Assembly (NCBI RefSeq): GCF_023283925.1
Contig: NZ_JAKIKX010000001.1
Span: 62,001 to 126,000, forward strand
Reading direction: 5' to 3'
Length of the DNA: 64,000 nucleotides
Source of the DNA: Shewanella marisflavi
Lineage (GTDB): Bacteria; Pseudomonadota; Gammaproteobacteria; Enterobacterales; Shewanellaceae
Shown: in pieces, positions 17,509 to 27,597 of the stretch
Layout of the letters: every line of letters starts with the position of its first letter
How positions within the stretch are numbered: position 1 is the stretch's first letter
Translations under genes and position numbers: made by a program
The notes under the pieces: model-generated
Told to the model about the DNA's origin: nothing
Seen by the model: only the letters and a program-made list of their open reading frames with translations
The model's database searches: none

Positions 17509-18561
17509 ATGCGTATCCTTTACGGCGTGCAAGGCACAGGGAATGGCCATCTCAGTCGTGCTAGAGTTATGGCTAAGGCTTTTAAACATCAGCAAGTCGA
17601 TGTCGACTTCTTCTTTTCCGGTCGAGAGACTCAGCGTTATTTCGACATGCAGTGTTTCGGCGACTATCGCGCCCAAACAGGCCTAACCTTTGCGACCCAA
17701 AATGGCTGCGTCAGTATTGCCAGGACGGCGCTGCAAAACTCCTTGAGTGCCTTAGTTAAAGATGTACGCGCCCTGGATTTGAGTGGTTATGACCTGGTGC
17801 TTAACGATTTTGAACCTGTGTCTGCCTGGGCGGCGCGCCTTCAGGGGGTACCCTCTATCGGTGTGAGTCATCAGGCGGCGTTGCAATACGATGTGCCTAA
17901 GGTGGGCAACGGCTGGTTCAATCAGATGTTGCTCAACTATTTTGCCCCGGTCGAGCGGGCACTGGGCTGTCATTGGCATCATTTTGGTTTTCCTCTGCTG
18001 CCGCCTTTTGTCGAGGTAAGCGAGGTGGTGGCCTATAACTCCCATGAGATTCTGGTCTATCTGCCGTTTGAGTCGCCGGAGGATATCAATCACCTGCTCA
18101 AGGACTTTGGCGAGTACCGTTTCTCTGTGTTTCATGGTTCGGCTGCGCCGAAAGATTGCGCAGACAATCTGATCTGGTCTGGCTTTAACCGCGAGGGCTT
18201 TAAGGCCAAGTTGGCCCAGTGTGGCGGGGTGATCGCCAGCGCAGGCTTTGAGCTGGCCAGTGAGGCGCTCACCCTGGGTAAGAAGCTGCTGGTGAAGCCG
18301 CTACATGGCCAGTTTGAGCAGCTTTCCAATGTGGCGGCGTTGGAGTTGCTGGGCGCAGCGGAAAGTATGAAGTGGCTTGACCCGACAGCGGTAAAGCGTT
18401 GGCTACGCTCGCCAAAACCTGAGCCTATTGCCTATCCTGAGGTGGGTGATGCCCTGGTGACTTGGCTCAAGCAGGGGAATTGGCATCAGGGGGAAAGCCT
18501 TTGTCATGAGCTATGGCAACAGGTGGAATTGCCGGAATCATGGCGTAAAAAAAGTCCTTAA
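17509..18561 (+). CDS. Glycosyltransferase family protein (MJ1255/VC2487 type)
   Basis: 350-residue GT-B-like protein. It starts with MRILYGVQGTGNGHLSRARV, the hallmark N-terminal nucleotide-sugar glycosyltransferase signature of this conserved family. The C-terminal donor-binding half carries GVIASAGFELASEALTLGKK and KPLHGQFEQLSNVAALE, comparable to GT28/MurG-type ends. No signal peptide or TM helix is seen, so it is cytoplasmic or peripheral. The sugar and acceptor are unknown. It is probably co-transcribed with the PAP2 phosphatase. Confidence 0.85.
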   Translation: MRILYGVQGTGNGHLSRARVMAKAFKHQQVDVDFFFSGRETQRYFDMQCFGDYRAQTGLTFATQNGCVSIARTALQNSLSALVKDVRALDLSGYDLVLNDFEPVSAWAARLQGVPSIGVSHQAALQYDVPKVGNGWFNQMLLNYFAPVERALGCHWHHFGFPLLPPFVEVSEVVAYNSHEILVYLPFESPEDINHLLKDFGEYRFSVFHGSAAPKDCADNLIWSGFNREGFKAKLAQCGGVIASAGFELASEALTLGKKLLVKPLHGQFEQLSNVAALELLGAAESMKWLDPTAVKRWLRSPKPEPIAYPEVGDALVTWLKQGNWHQGESLCHELWQQVELPESWRKKSP

Positions 18562-18657
18562 AATCGATAGGTTAGGATGCCATTCCCCTAGGATGTGAGG
18601 CCTGCAGATCTCTTGTTATACTCATTGAGTAGGATACTCTCGTGACAAGGATATCGA

Positions 18658-21600
18658 ATGCAGGGCCTCACCTTAGCGAAACCCAAACGGCTAACCATAC
18701 GCTTTACGGTGGTGGGCATCTTCATTATTGCGACGCTGTTTACCGCCTTGGTTGCTATCGGCTTGCAGTACTATTTCAGTCAGCGACTGGCCACCGAGTC
18801 CAGCCTTCACCTGTATAATCAGAGTGCCAACAGCACGGCAAGCTATCTGCAGCAGCTCGACAGTCAGGCGAGCAATACCACAAAATTGGTGGCGAACTTT
18901 GAAGGCCTGTATACGCCTATGGGGCTGACGAAAGCCGCCAAGCTGGTGTTTAGTCAGGCGATGCTTTCGGCCAACTTTATCTATGCCATCTATCTCGGCA
19001 GCCCGGATGGTAATCTGTTTGAACTGGTCAATCTCGACGCCCACCCCATAGTGCGCCGGCAACTTAAGGCGTCGCTGGAAGATCGCTGGGTGATCATCAG
19101 TATTCAGGGGAAGGGGGAGGAGCGTATTCGCGCCTTTCACTACTTAGATGCCGAGTTTAACCAGCGGGCGAGCCGGATGGAGCCCACAGACTATGATGCC
19201 AGCATACGTCCCTGGTTTATCGATGCCCAGCCCGGCAAGGTGTTTAAGACTGAGCCCTATCTGTTTCAGAATCTGCAGGCGCCCGGCATTACCTATTCCA
19301 TCCGCTTGCCCGATAGTGACGCCGTGTTAGCGGTGGATATCGCCCTGTCGAGCCTGGATGATTACCTCGCCTCGCTCAGTCAGGGAGAGTCGGCGCTGGC
19401 AAGCGCTGAGGTCTATGTGTATCGCGCCAGTGGCGACCTTGTGGCCTCTAACCGTCAGCGTGATGCCGAGCAGCAGGGGCCGCGGGTTGAGCGACTCGAA
19501 CTCACCCCTGAGGAGCAAGCTTTGGTGCAGAGTACGCCGGCGCTTATCGCCTCTAATGAAACCGATTGGCCGCCGATAGATTTTGCCGTTGCCGGGCGCC
19601 CCATGGGGTACAGCATAGATTTGCTCAATCTTGTGGCAGAGATGACAGGGCTGACCATCAACTATAACAACGGCTTTACCTGGCCGGAGTTTGTCGACAA
19701 GTTCAGGGCGGGGGAGATCAATCTGCTCCACTCTGTACTCAATAGCGAGGCGAACCGCGCTTTGGGGGTCTTTAGCCAATCCTATCTTAGTATGCCGTTT
19801 GCCGCCGTCACTCGTCCTGGGCAGGCGTCGATCCACCATGTTGCTGAGCTTGCGGGCAAGCGGGTAGCTATTCCTAAGGGCTGGTCGATTATCCCTATTA
19901 TCAAGCAGTATTTCCCCGAAATAGAGGTGGTGGAGGTGACATCTACCCGAGGCATTCTGCAGGCCGTTAAAGATGGGCGGGTATATGCGGCTATCGACAA
20001 CAGCATAGTGCTGCACTATACCGCGCAGCAGTATTTTCTCGACGATCTCCAGTTTCATGAAGATTTGGACTATGCCCCTGTGGATATTCAGGCGGGGCTC
20101 AGCATGGTGATGCATAGGGATGATGCCGCGCTGGTGGCGCTTATTGATAAGGCGATTGACCATATCAGCCCGGCTCAAATACAGGCGCTGCGTGATAAGT
20201 GGTTTGCCCAGGGGCAGCGAGTCGCACCTCAAAACATCCAGGGCGTCGTACCTTACAAGGAGCTTATCGATATCGCCGCAGATGCTAGCAGGCATCAGCA
20301 GTTAAACGAGATAACGCTTAATGGCGTGCCGAGCTTTGTCTATGTCACCCCTTTTGGGCAAAATACCGCCGAGACTGAGTATTTCGCCATTTTAGTGCCC
20401 AAGGATACCTTGTTGGCTTCGAGCCTAGATAAGGTAGAGAAATCCATACTGATCACTGGCCTCTGCTTGTTGCTGGCGCTGCCTTTCTCTTGGGTGTTTG
20501 CCTCACCCATTATCACGCCCATCAAACTGTTGGCGCTGGAAAACCTCAAGGTGAAATATCGCCGTTATGACGAGGTCACTAAGGTAGATTCCTATATTAA
20601 GGAGATAGATGAGCTGGCGATCTCCTTGGTGGATATGTCCGAGTCTATTCGCCAGCATGAGCAAGACCATAAGGCCTTGATGGATGCCTTTATCAAGCTG
20701 ATCGCCCAGGCGATCGATGATAAGTCCCCTTATACTGCGGGTCACTGTAATCGAGTACCCGAGCTAGGGCTGATGTTGGCCGAATATGCCGCCAAGTCGG
20801 ATCTGCCTGCCTTTAAGGCGTTTCGTTTTCGTAATGCCGATGAGCACAGGGAGTTTCGCATCGCCGCCTGGTTGCATGATTGCGGCAAGATCACCACGCC
20901 CGAGCATATCGTGGATAAAGGCAGTAAGTTAGAAGTGATCTATAACCGTATCCACGAGGTGCGAATGCGCTTCGAGGTGCTGTGGCGCGACGCCGAGATC
21001 CACTATCTCAAACAGTGTCAGGTGAGTCCGGAACGTCAGGGCGAGTTTCTGACCGCATTAAAGGCGCGCCGTGAGCAGTTAAGAGAGGACTTTGCCTTTG
21101 TTGCCGGGGCGAATGTGGGCGGCGAATTCATGGAACAGGCCGATATCGACAGGCTAACGGCGCTGTCGACCATCACTTGGGAGCGCCACTTCGATGACCG
21201 TCTTGGCCTCTCTCCCGTAGAGGAGTTGAATTATCCCGATCTTAGCGCCGAGGTGAGCCTGCCGGTGACCGAGCCATTGCTGGCCGATAAGCCCCATCAT
21301 GTGATTGCCCGTCAGCGCCCTGAGGTGTTTGACCCTAAATTTGGTATCAAGATGACGGTACCCGAGGCGCTCTATAATCAGGGCGAACTCTATAATCTGA
21401 GTATCTCCCGCGGTACCCTGACTGCTGAGGACAGGTTTAAGATCAATCAACATATTACCAGTACCATCAAGATGCTCGAGAACTTGCCCTTCCCACCTGA
21501 GCTGGCGCGAGTGCCCCGTTACGCCTCGACCCACCATGAAACCCTGATAGGTACGGGCTACCCCAGAAAGCTAAGCGGTGATGACCTGTCGATCCCCGAG

Positions 21601-21840
21601 CGCATTCTGGTGCTGGCGGATATCTTCGAGGCGCTTACGGCGGCCGACAGGCCCTATAAGAAGGCTAAACCCCTGAGTGTCGCCATCGATATCTTGCATA
21701 AGATGGTGCTGGATCAACATGTGGACGCCGAGGTGTTTAAGCTGTTCCTCACCAGCGGTATTTATTTGGAGTACGCCGAGCGTTACCTAGCACCGGAGCA
21801 GATAGACGAGGTGGATATCGACAGGTACCTGGCGGCCTAG
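18658..21840 (+). CDS. Membrane HD-GYP protein with Cache and periplasmic-binding-type sensor
   Basis: 1060-residue sensor, predicted to hydrolyse c-di-GMP. Order: TM 1 (~14-38), N-terminal Cache-like periplasmic region (~40-275), a complete SBP_bac_3-type binding module (~282-525), a Cache-like tail (~540-590, FVYVTPFGQNTAETEYFAIL), TM 2 (~596-618), a HAMP-like linker, then HD-GYP (~680-1050). Catalytic residues visible: H740-D741 in AAWLHDCGKI, the HHETLIGTGYP segment with G967-Y968-P969 and a conserved ERILVLADIFEALTAADRPY. The HD-GYP domain has a ~130-residue insert between HD and GYP halves. The binding module appears nested in the Cache domain. The ligand is probably an amino acid or similar small molecule. 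Confidence 0.9.
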   Translation: MQGLTLAKPKRLTIRFTVVGIFIIATLFTALVAIGLQYYFSQRLATESSLHLYNQSANSTASYLQQLDSQASNTTKLVANFEGLYTPMGLTKAAKLVFSQAMLSANFIYAIYLGSPDGNLFELVNLDAHPIVRRQLKASLEDRWVIISIQGKGEERIRAFHYLDAEFNQRASRMEPTDYDASIRPWFIDAQPGKVFKTEPYLFQNLQAPGITYSIRLPDSDAVLAVDIALSSLDDYLASLSQGESALASAEVYVYRASGDLVASNRQRDAEQQGPRVERLELTPEEQALVQSTPALIASNETDWPPIDFAVAGRPMGYSIDLLNLVAEMTGLTINYNNGFTWPEFVDKFRAGEINLLHSVLNSEANRALGVFSQSYLSMPFAAVTRPGQASIHHVAELAGKRVAIPKGWSIIPIIKQYFPEIEVVEVTSTRGILQAVKDGRVYAAIDNSIVLHYTAQQYFLDDLQFHEDLDYAPVDIQAGLSMVMHRDDAALVALIDKAIDHISPAQIQALRDKWFAQGQRVAPQNIQGVVPYKELIDIAADASRHQQLNEITLNGVPSFVYVTPFGQNTAETEYFAILVPKDTLLASSLDKVEKSILITGLCLLLALPFSWVFASPIITPIKLLALENLKVKYRRYDEVTKVDSYIKEIDELAISLVDMSESIRQHEQDHKALMDAFIKLIAQAIDDKSPYTAGHCNRVPELGLMLAEYAAKSDLPAFKAFRFRNADEHREFRIAAWLHDCGKITTPEHIVDKGSKLEVIYNRIHEVRMRFEVLWRDAEIHYLKQCQVSPERQGEFLTALKARREQLREDFAFVAGANVGGEFMEQADIDRLTALSTITWERHFDDRLGLSPVEELNYPDLSAEVSLPVTEPLLADKPHHVIARQRPEVFDPKFGIKMTVPEALYNQGELYNLSISRGTLTAEDRFKINQHITSTIKMLENLPFPPELARVPRYASTHHETLIGTGYPRKLSGDDLSIPERILVLADIFEALTAADRPYKKAKPLSVAIDILHKMVLDQHVDAEVFKLFLTSGIYLEYAERYLAPEQIDEVDIDRYLAA

Positions 21841-21867
21841 CGATCTGGGTTGAGGCCTGGCAAGCAC

Positions 21868-23235
21868 TCATTTTCCAGGTAGAAAGGTATCTTCCAGATA
21901 GTGAATAGAGGTCTCTCCCTGCTGCACCTTAGGATCGGCAAGCAGCGCCTTGAGCAGGGGGATATTAGTGTCTATGCCTGAGATTGTGAGCTCGTCCAGC
22001 GCGGTGCGCATGCGGGCTATCGCCTGGGTTCTGTCATCCCCCCAGGTGATCAACTTAGCGATCATGGCATCGTAATAGGGCGGAATATCATAGCCGTGCG
22101 TGAGGTGAGATTCCCAGCGCACCCCCAGGCCTCCCGGTACCTGCAGCTGAGTGATCTGTCCCGGTGAAGGCGTAAAGGTGCGCGGATGCTCGGCATTGAT
22201 ACGACACTCTATGGCGTGTCCCTTGGGAGTCACTTGCGCCTCGCTTAGGTCGAGTGGCTCGCCCTGGGCGATAGTGAGCTGCAGCGCTAAGAGATCCACC
22301 CCTGTGACCATCTCTGTGATGGTGTGCTCCACCTGAATGCGGGTGTTCATCTCCATAAAGTAGAACTCGCCATCTTGATAGAGAAACTCTAAGGTGCCCA
22401 CCCCAAGATAACCGATCGCCTGACAGGCCTTGATACAGCTTTGGCCTATTTGCTGGCGCTGCTCGGGCGTTAAGCCAGGCGCCGGTGCGGCCTCGATCAC
22501 TTTTTGTTGGGCCCGTTGCAGCGAGCAGTCTCGTTCGCCCAGAGACAGACAATTCCCCTGTTGATCGCACACCACCTGCACCTCGATATGGCGTGGCCGT
22601 GTGAGATATTTTTCCAAGTAGACGCCGCTATTGCCAAAGGCTGCCTCGGCTTCGCGGCGGGTGAGGGTGATGGCGGCAAGCAGCTGAGCCTCATCCTCGA
22701 CGATACGCATTCCTTTTCCGCCGCCGCCCGCGGTGGCCTTGATGATTAGCGGGTAGCCTATCTCAGCGGCGATTTGCTTGGTGCGCGCCTCATCATGGTC
22801 CAGTAGACCGTCTGAGCCGGGCACAGTGGGCACTCCGGCCGCCTTCATGGCGGCGATGGCGCTCACCTTGTCGCCCATCAGGCGTATGGTGTCCGCCGTG
22901 GGGCCGATAAAGTGAAAGCCGCTCTGTATCACCTGCTCGGCGAAGTCGGCATTTTCGGACAGAAAGCCGTAACCTGGGTGGATGGCATCGACCTGAGTGA
23001 GATCGGCGGCGGCGAGGATAGCGGCAATGTTGAGGTAGCTCTCTTTGGCGGGCGCCGGACCGATACAGACTGTCTCATCGGCGAGTGTCAGGTGACCACT
23101 TTGCTTGTCGGCACTGGAGTAGACGGCCACCGTTTTGATACCAAGTTGGTGACAGGCGCGGATGATGCGCAGTGCTATCTCGCCGCGATTGGCGATCAAC
23201 AGCTTATTGAATCGTCTTGGCGTCGGGTGCGGCAT
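21868..23235 (-). CDS. accC: Acetyl-CoA carboxylase, biotin carboxylase subunit
   Basis: ATP-grasp enzyme that carboxylates the biotin on AccB, the first step of fatty-acid synthesis. 455 aa. Signatures are [29 protein letters not shown], the glycine-rich [34 protein letters not shown] (Mg/ATP) and RINAEHP. The N-terminus carries six extra residues (MPHPTP) compared with usual AccC. It lies 42 nt after accB in an aroQ-accB-accC operon on the minus strand, a common gammaproteobacterial arrangement. A second biotin-dependent carboxylase role is possible but the operon argues for ACC. Confidence 0.95.
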   Translation of the reverse strand: MPHPTPRRFNKLLIANRGEIALRIIRACHQLGIKTVAVYSSADKQSGHLTLADETVCIGPAPAKESYLNIAAILAAADLTQVDAIHPGYGFLSENADFAEQVIQSGFHFIGPTADTIRLMGDKVSAIAAMKAAGVPTVPGSDGLLDHDEARTKQIAAEIGYPLIIKATAGGGGKGMRIVEDEAQLLAAITLTRREAEAAFGNSGVYLEKYLTRPRHIEVQVVCDQQGNCLSLGERDCSLQRAQQKVIEAAPAPGLTPEQRQQIGQSCIKACQAIGYLGVGTLEFLYQDGEFYFMEMNTRIQVEHTITEMVTGVDLLALQLTIAQGEPLDLSEAQVTPKGHAIECRINAEHPRTFTPSPGQITQLQVPGGLGVRWESHLTHGYDIPPYYDAMIAKLITWGDDRTQAIARMRTALDELTISGIDTNIPLLKALLADPKVQQGETSIHYLEDTFLPGK

Positions 23236-23277
23236 GCGGTCTCCTCATTATTGCCTCTGCTGAGGCCGGTTATCGCG

Positions 23278-23697
23278 CTATTCGATCACCATCAGAGGTT
23301 GATCGAATTCGACGCCATCGCCGCTCTGGCATAATATGGCCTTAACCACGCCTGCATGGGGCGCCTGGATCTGATTCATCATCTTCATCGCTTCTATGAT
23401 GCAGACGGGCTCACCTTGCTCGACCTGTTGGCCTACGGCCACCAAGGGAGAGGCATCGACAGCGGGAGCTAGATAGAAGGTGCCGACCATCGGGGAGCGT
23501 AGCAGGGTCTCTTCGTCATATTCCGCCTCGCCTGATGCTTCATCTGTTTGGCTAGGAGCTGGCTGAAGGCGCGGGCTGGCTGTTGCTGCGAGTTGGCGGC
23601 AGATACGAATCGACTCCTCGCCCTCTTTGATCTCAAGTTCGCTAATATCCGAGGCCTGCACCAGTTCGATTAGCTTCTTGATCTTGCGTATATCCAT
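23278..23697 (-). CDS. accB: Acetyl-CoA carboxylase, biotin carboxyl carrier protein
   Basis: BCCP subunit carrying biotin on the lysine of [10 protein letters not shown] (K105). N-terminal [29 protein letters not shown] is the classic AccB helix, followed by a Pro/Ala/Glu-rich linker (~40-65) and the biotinyl/lipoyl domain (~66-139) with [15 protein letters not shown]. At 139 aa it is shorter than the E. coli protein (156 aa), mainly in the linker. It starts 3 nt after the aroQ stop. Confidence 0.96.
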   Translation of the reverse strand: MDIRKIKKLIELVQASDISELEIKEGEESIRICRQLAATASPRLQPAPSQTDEASGEAEYDEETLLRSPMVGTFYLAPAVDASPLVAVGQQVEQGEPVCIIEAMKMMNQIQAPHAGVVKAILCQSGDGVEFDQPLMVIE

Positions 23698-23700
23698 GCT

Positions 23701-24156
23701 CTATCCCTTCTGCTGGCTGGCTTTTACACGGGCGATGGCCGAGTCCAGGGCGTAGCGATAGCCCTGTTCGCCGAGACCGCAGATGACGCCGACCGCCTTG
23801 TCTGAGAAGTAGGAGTGATGCCTAAAGGCTTCTCTGGCGTGCACATTGGAGAGGTGAACTTCGATAAATGGAATAGCAACACCGAGTAGGGCGTCTCTGA
23901 GCGCCACGCTGGTGTGGGTAAAGGCCGCCGGGTTGATGATGATGAAATCGGCGTCGGTTTGATGAATGGCGTCGATCAGCTCATGTTCGGCATTGGATTG
24001 AATATGGTTAAGGCTAGCGCCTTGCTCGGCGGCCAAGCACTGTAACTGCTCGACAATCTGTTCTAAGGTGTGATGGCCGTAATGGCCAGGTTCTCGTCGT
24101 CCCAGTAGGTTGAGGTTAGGACCGTTTACTAAGAGAATTTTCACCGATTTACTCAT
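23701..24156 (-). CDS. aroQ: 3-dehydroquinate dehydratase, type II
   Basis: Dodecameric cytosolic enzyme of the shikimate pathway converting 3-dehydroquinate to 3-dehydroshikimate. 151 aa, standard length. Motifs: [21 protein letters not shown] with the catalytic tyrosine, [18 protein letters not shown], and [17 protein letters not shown] with the catalytic histidine. First gene of the aroQ-accB-accC operon. Confidence 0.97.
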   Translation of the reverse strand: MSKSVKILLVNGPNLNLLGRREPGHYGHHTLEQIVEQLQCLAAEQGASLNHIQSNAEHELIDAIHQTDADFIIINPAAFTHTSVALRDALLGVAIPFIEVHLSNVHAREAFRHHSYFSDKAVGVICGLGEQGYRYALDSAIARVKASQQKG

Positions 24157-24297
24157 CTAGCACACCTTACTGCGTCAGTCGTTTAAACAAGATACCTGCA
24201 ACTTAGCATACTTATCGGCGAATTTGACGTCTCGTTAGCAAAAATCACCTTGAGGCAAAGCGTTAGTCAAGATCATCTTGAGATAAAGAGGAATGGA

Positions 24298-24708
24298 TTA
24301 GAACTGCTTCTGCCTGAGGGCCTTCGTCGCGCCGCGCTGCTTCTTGGTATCGACTCGCCTGCGCTGGCTGCCCTTGGTGGGTTTGGTGGCGATCCGTTTC
24401 TTGGCGGTGTGCCCCACGCTGGCTACCAGGGTGATAAATTGCTCTAGCGCCGCCAGGCGATTGGCCTCCTGACTGCGACTGGCCTGACACTTGATGATGA
24501 TCTTGCCACTCTTGGTGATGCGATGGTCTGCCTTGGCCAGCAGTCTTTGCTGATAAACCTCCGGCAGGGAAGATTGACGGATATCGAAGATCAGCTGCGC
24601 CGCGGTGGAGACCTTGTTGATATGTTGGCCACCGGCGCCACTGGAGCGGATAAACTGCCATTCCAGTTCGTTATCGGCTAATTGGACGCGGTTAGAGATG
24701 GTTATCAT
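24298..24708 (-). CDS. arfB: Alternative ribosome-rescue factor ArfB (peptidyl-tRNA hydrolase YaeJ)
   Basis: Hydrolyses peptidyl-tRNA on ribosomes stalled without a stop codon. 136 aa. The catalytic GGQ is at residues 26-28 in SSGAGGQHINKVSTAAQL, and the basic C-terminal tail (GSQRRRVDTKKQRGATKALRQKQF) that enters the mRNA channel is intact. A monocistronic minus-strand gene about 140 nt beyond the aroQ start. Confidence 0.95.
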   Translation of the reverse strand: MITISNRVQLADNELEWQFIRSSGAGGQHINKVSTAAQLIFDIRQSSLPEVYQQRLLAKADHRITKSGKIIIKCQASRSQEANRLAALEQFITLVASVGHTAKKRIATKPTKGSQRRRVDTKKQRGATKALRQKQF

Positions 24709-24828
24709 GGCTATTTAAGATCGCTCGCTGGTCGGCATGTTCGGCTTATTTGATCTAGACCTGTATCATTAGCCCGTCAAAATGATGCAAAATGGTCGCC
24801 AAATTAGGCGCCTTCTCGGAGTGTGTGT

Positions 24829-25206
24829 ATGTTATGTCAAATCGCCGATATCACCAATGGGGTGATCAGTTTATTTGCCAGCGGGCGATTGTCGACCCAG
24901 GACTATTGCCGCAAGATAGTCCCCATCATTGAGGAATATCAGCAGGCCTCCGGCAAGGTGTGTCTCTATATCGAGGCGGATGTCTTGCTAGAGGGCTGGG
25001 AAAGCCAGTCACTGTCGGGTGTCGGTGAGCTACAACTGCCTAGGTTTGATGCCTTAGTGCTGGTGGGCGGCCCCGATTGGTTTGGTAATGCGGTGCGCTT
25101 GATGGGCCCCTTTATGCAAGGTGAGGTGGCGTGGTATGCTCTTGAGGATAAGCCCCAGGCCATCGAGTGGATCACCGCCAAGCTAAGTTGTCCACTCGAG
25201 CCCTAG
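24829..25206 (+). CDS. SpoIIAA-like STAS/SEC14-type protein
   Basis: A 125-residue cytosolic protein of the SpoIIAA-like family. Recognisable elements are GVISLFASGRLSTQDYCRKI, a central GKVCLYIEADVLLEGWE and the C-terminal AWYALEDKPQAIEWI. The fold resembles STAS/CRAL-TRIO domains and may bind a lipid or nucleotide; the role is unknown. ATG 24829 is preferred (GGAG eight bases upstream) over the GTG at 24823. Confidence 0.8.
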   Translation: MLCQIADITNGVISLFASGRLSTQDYCRKIVPIIEEYQQASGKVCLYIEADVLLEGWESQSLSGVGELQLPRFDALVLVGGPDWFGNAVRLMGPFMQGEVAWYALEDKPQAIEWITAKLSCPLEP

Positions 25207-25260
25207 TGTATGGCTAGGGACTCGTAATCTCATAATCTAAGACCCTTAAGGAAATACCCC

Positions 25261-25443
25261 ATGTTGAAATCTTCACTCTCTTTGACGTCTGCCGCGCTAG
25301 CTCTGACACTTATGGCGTCGCTCTCTGGTTGTGCTCCCGAAGTCGGTAGCGAAAAGTGGTGTAAACAGATGGAAGATAAGCCTAAGGGTGACTGGAGCGC
25401 TAACGAAGCGGCCGATTACACTAAGCACTGCGTATTTAAGTAG
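25261..25443 (+). CDS. DUF3012 small lipoprotein
   Basis: 60-residue exported lipoprotein with lipobox LSGC (Cys near residue 24) followed by EVGSEKWCKQMEDKPKGDWS and ANEAADYTKHC, the conserved DUF3012 core with its two invariant cysteines. Function unknown. It has a good ribosome site (AAGGAAAT, 5' of ATG). Confidence 0.9.
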   Translation: MLKSSLSLTSAALALTLMASLSGCAPEVGSEKWCKQMEDKPKGDWSANEAADYTKHCVFK

Positions 25444-25572
25444 TGCCTCGAGTGTGATCTGGCTAGCATGATGGGGCGAATGTCCTGTCAAGGAGAGGGG
25501 AGGCAATGGAACTATTTGTCACCCCTTTAGTCTGATTATTAGACCTTTTTACGCTTTTCCTTTGGAGTTTGC

Positions 25573-26004
25573 TTGAGTCTCTTCTTTCGTCAACTGGTTC
25601 ACAAGTTAGCCTTGATGATGATCGCCGTGGTAGCACTGCAATTTGCAGGGGCAAACCTGGGTGCGCATCAACTGCATCTTGGCAGCCATGAAGAGGAGAG
25701 CGAAACCCATCCCCATCTGCAGTTTACTGCCGAAGTGGTGAGTCTGCAGCAGTGTGTCGATTGCCAGTGTGGCTTCGATGAGCCAGAGCTTGAGACGCCA
25801 CATCAACATCAGATCAGCAAGACTGAGACTCAGACCTTTGATCTCTGCCTAGACTGCCAATGTCATGGCGGCCATGTCACCTTAGTGTCTCAGCTAGCCT
25901 GGGTGCCTTCTGTGCCTGTGAGCGATGAGCCCGCCAGTGTCAGATTGCATTATCTTCCTCCTGTCCCACAAGCGGCCTATCGCCCGCCAATTTCACTATC
26001 TTAA
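25573..26004 (+). CDS. Cys/His-rich exported protein near metal efflux genes
   Basis: 143-residue protein with an N-terminal hydrophobic segment (LALMMIAVVALQFAGANLG) and two similar Cys/His clusters, CVDCQCGFDEPE and CLDCQCHGGHV, plus many histidines (HQLHLGSHEEE, HPHLQ, PHQHQ). This composition suggests periplasmic heavy-metal binding or sensing. It starts with TTG at 25573, supported by TTTGGAG five bases upstream; no upstream ATG is in frame. It lies ahead of an RND metal-efflux pair, but ~175 nt separate it from the next small gene. I do not recognise a named family. Confidence 0.7.
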   Translation: MSLFFRQLVHKLALMMIAVVALQFAGANLGAHQLHLGSHEEESETHPHLQFTAEVVSLQQCVDCQCGFDEPELETPHQHQISKTETQTFDLCLDCQCHGGHVTLVSQLAWVPSVPVSDEPASVRLHYLPPVPQAAYRPPISLS

Positions 26005-26179
26005 GCCGTTAAAAAATAATCTCTTCAGACCGAGTGTTTTATGACTTGGGCTGGTGGATCACTGTTTTTATCGGGCGTTTTCATGCCACATATCACTACT
26101 TGTATTAGCGATGCCCATAGGCCATTGGGTCCTTGGCTCGCCGTGACATGACGCCTGTTCCTTAAGATTAGGAATTGCA

Positions 26180-26389
26180 ATGAGAAAAACCTTAATCACC
26201 ACCACACTGCCTGGCGCCTTGTGGAGCATCCCCCTGCACGCCTCACCTGGCGAAATGGCTCCGGCACCGCTGCCGCAGATCAACAAGATTGGCTTTCAAT
26301 ATTGGATGAATCAGAGCGTGTCGCTCAATGCGCCTTTGCAGCATCAGATAAACAAAGGGTCTTATAGCGTCTTAGGTTTAGGGCGGTAG
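26180..26389 (+). CDS. Small exported hypothetical protein preceding efflux operon
   Basis: 69-residue frame with a signal-like N-terminus (MRKTLITTTLPGALWSIPLHASPG) and AGGA six bases before ATG. It ends 8 nt before the adaptor gene, so it is probably translated with it. No family is recognised. It occupies the place where a TolC-type outer-membrane gene often sits in CzcCBA-like operons, so it could be a remnant of such a gene, though I see no TolC signature. Confidence 0.55.
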   Translation: MRKTLITTTLPGALWSIPLHASPGEMAPAPLPQINKIGFQYWMNQSVSLNAPLQHQINKGSYSVLGLGR

Positions 26390-26397
26390 GTGAAAAT

Positions 26398-27585
26398 ATG
26401 AAAAATCAATCAAGTAAAAGCACCTTGTTGCCCTTGCCATCTCTAGGGCGCGCCATGGCCTTTGGCGGTTTGATGACCATGACGGCACTTGGCGGTGTGG
26501 TACTCGGGGCCGAAGGCCATGATCATGCTGCTAAGCCTGTCAGCGCTCAGGCGTTACAGACACCAGGCGACGAGGAGGCTCACGGTGGTGAGCTGGTGCT
26601 GACTCAGGAGCAGCGTCTGTTGGCCGGTATTGAGGTGACGTCCGTCAGTACCCAAGGCTTTAGCCTGGCGGCTGTGGCCACCGCCACCTTAGTGGTCGAC
26701 AGAGATCGCACCGTTACCCTGGCGCCCCAGCTGGATGTGCGCGTACTGGCGCGCCATGTGGTGCCGGGCCAAGAGGTCAAGAAGGGCCAGCCCCTGTTGA
26801 CTCTGGTCGGCGCAGCGGTAGCCCAGGCCCAGGCGGATCATATCAATGCTGCCGCCGAATGGAGCCGGATTAAACGCATGAGTCAGAGTGCGGTGAGTGC
26901 CAGTCACCGCCAACAGGCGCAGGTCGACGCCGAGCTTAAGCGCGCTATCTTGAGTGCCCTCAAGATGACACCTGAGCAGATCAAGGCGCTGGAGTCCGAC
27001 CCAGAAAATATTGGCAGCTATCAGCTGTTGGCGCCTATCGATGGTCGTGTGCAGCAAGATGTTGCCATGCGGGGGCAGGTGTTCAACGGCGGCACGGCCT
27101 TGATGCAGCTTACCGATGAGTCTCACCTCTGGGTAGAGGCTCAGGTGACACCGACTCAATCTCAACAGATCAAGGTCGGCAGCAAGGCGCTGGTGAAGGT
27201 GGGGGATTTCACTCTGGAGGCCGAGGTGATCGGTCGCTCCCATGAGATTGACAGCACCACTCGTACCGAGCAGATCTTGGTGGCCTTCGCCAATCCCGGT
27301 CATGTGCTCCACGCTGGGCAGTTTGCCGAGATCTATCTAGCTGATGATAGTCAGGGTGGGGTGATATTGCCCGATGCGGCGCTGACCCGAGGCGGTGACG
27401 GCGACTGGCAGGTGTTTATCGAAGAGGGAGATGGTTTCGAGGCCGTCGAGGTCGAGGTGAGTGAGCGCCAACGTGGTATGAATCTGGTGGAAGGCTTACG
27501 CCCTGAGATGCGGGTGGTGGTTTCCGGCGCCTTTTTCTTAGCCTCTGAGCAGGCCAAGTCAGGTTTCGATATTCACAACCACTAA
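26398..27585 (+). CDS. RND efflux periplasmic adaptor (CzcB/CusB-like)
   Basis: Membrane-fusion protein of 395 aa linking an RND pump to an outer-membrane channel. Order: signal/anchor (~20-45), His-rich stretch AEGHDHAAK, beta-barrel/lipoyl halves (LAPQLDVRVLARHVVPGQEVKKGQPL... and YQLLAPIDGRVQQDVAMRGQ), short helical hairpin between them, and a C-terminal domain ending HNH. Metal specificity cannot be read, but the histidines and partner pump indicate heavy metals. The gene lies 12 nt before the pump gene. Confidence 0.9.
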   Translation: MKNQSSKSTLLPLPSLGRAMAFGGLMTMTALGGVVLGAEGHDHAAKPVSAQALQTPGDEEAHGGELVLTQEQRLLAGIEVTSVSTQGFSLAAVATATLVVDRDRTVTLAPQLDVRVLARHVVPGQEVKKGQPLLTLVGAAVAQAQADHINAAAEWSRIKRMSQSAVSASHRQQAQVDAELKRAILSALKMTPEQIKALESDPENIGSYQLLAPIDGRVQQDVAMRGQVFNGGTALMQLTDESHLWVEAQVTPTQSQQIKVGSKALVKVGDFTLEAEVIGRSHEIDSTTRTEQILVAFANPGHVLHAGQFAEIYLADDSQGGVILPDAALTRGGDGDWQVFIEEGDGFEAVEVEVSERQRGMNLVEGLRPEMRVVVSGAFFLASEQAKSGFDIHNH

Positions 27586-27597
27586 GAGGTCGTTCTT

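Noticed and set aside
19327..20295. Antisense ORF of 322 codons over the HD-GYP gene
   Set aside because: The plus-strand gene has clear domains; the antisense frame is a high-GC shadow.
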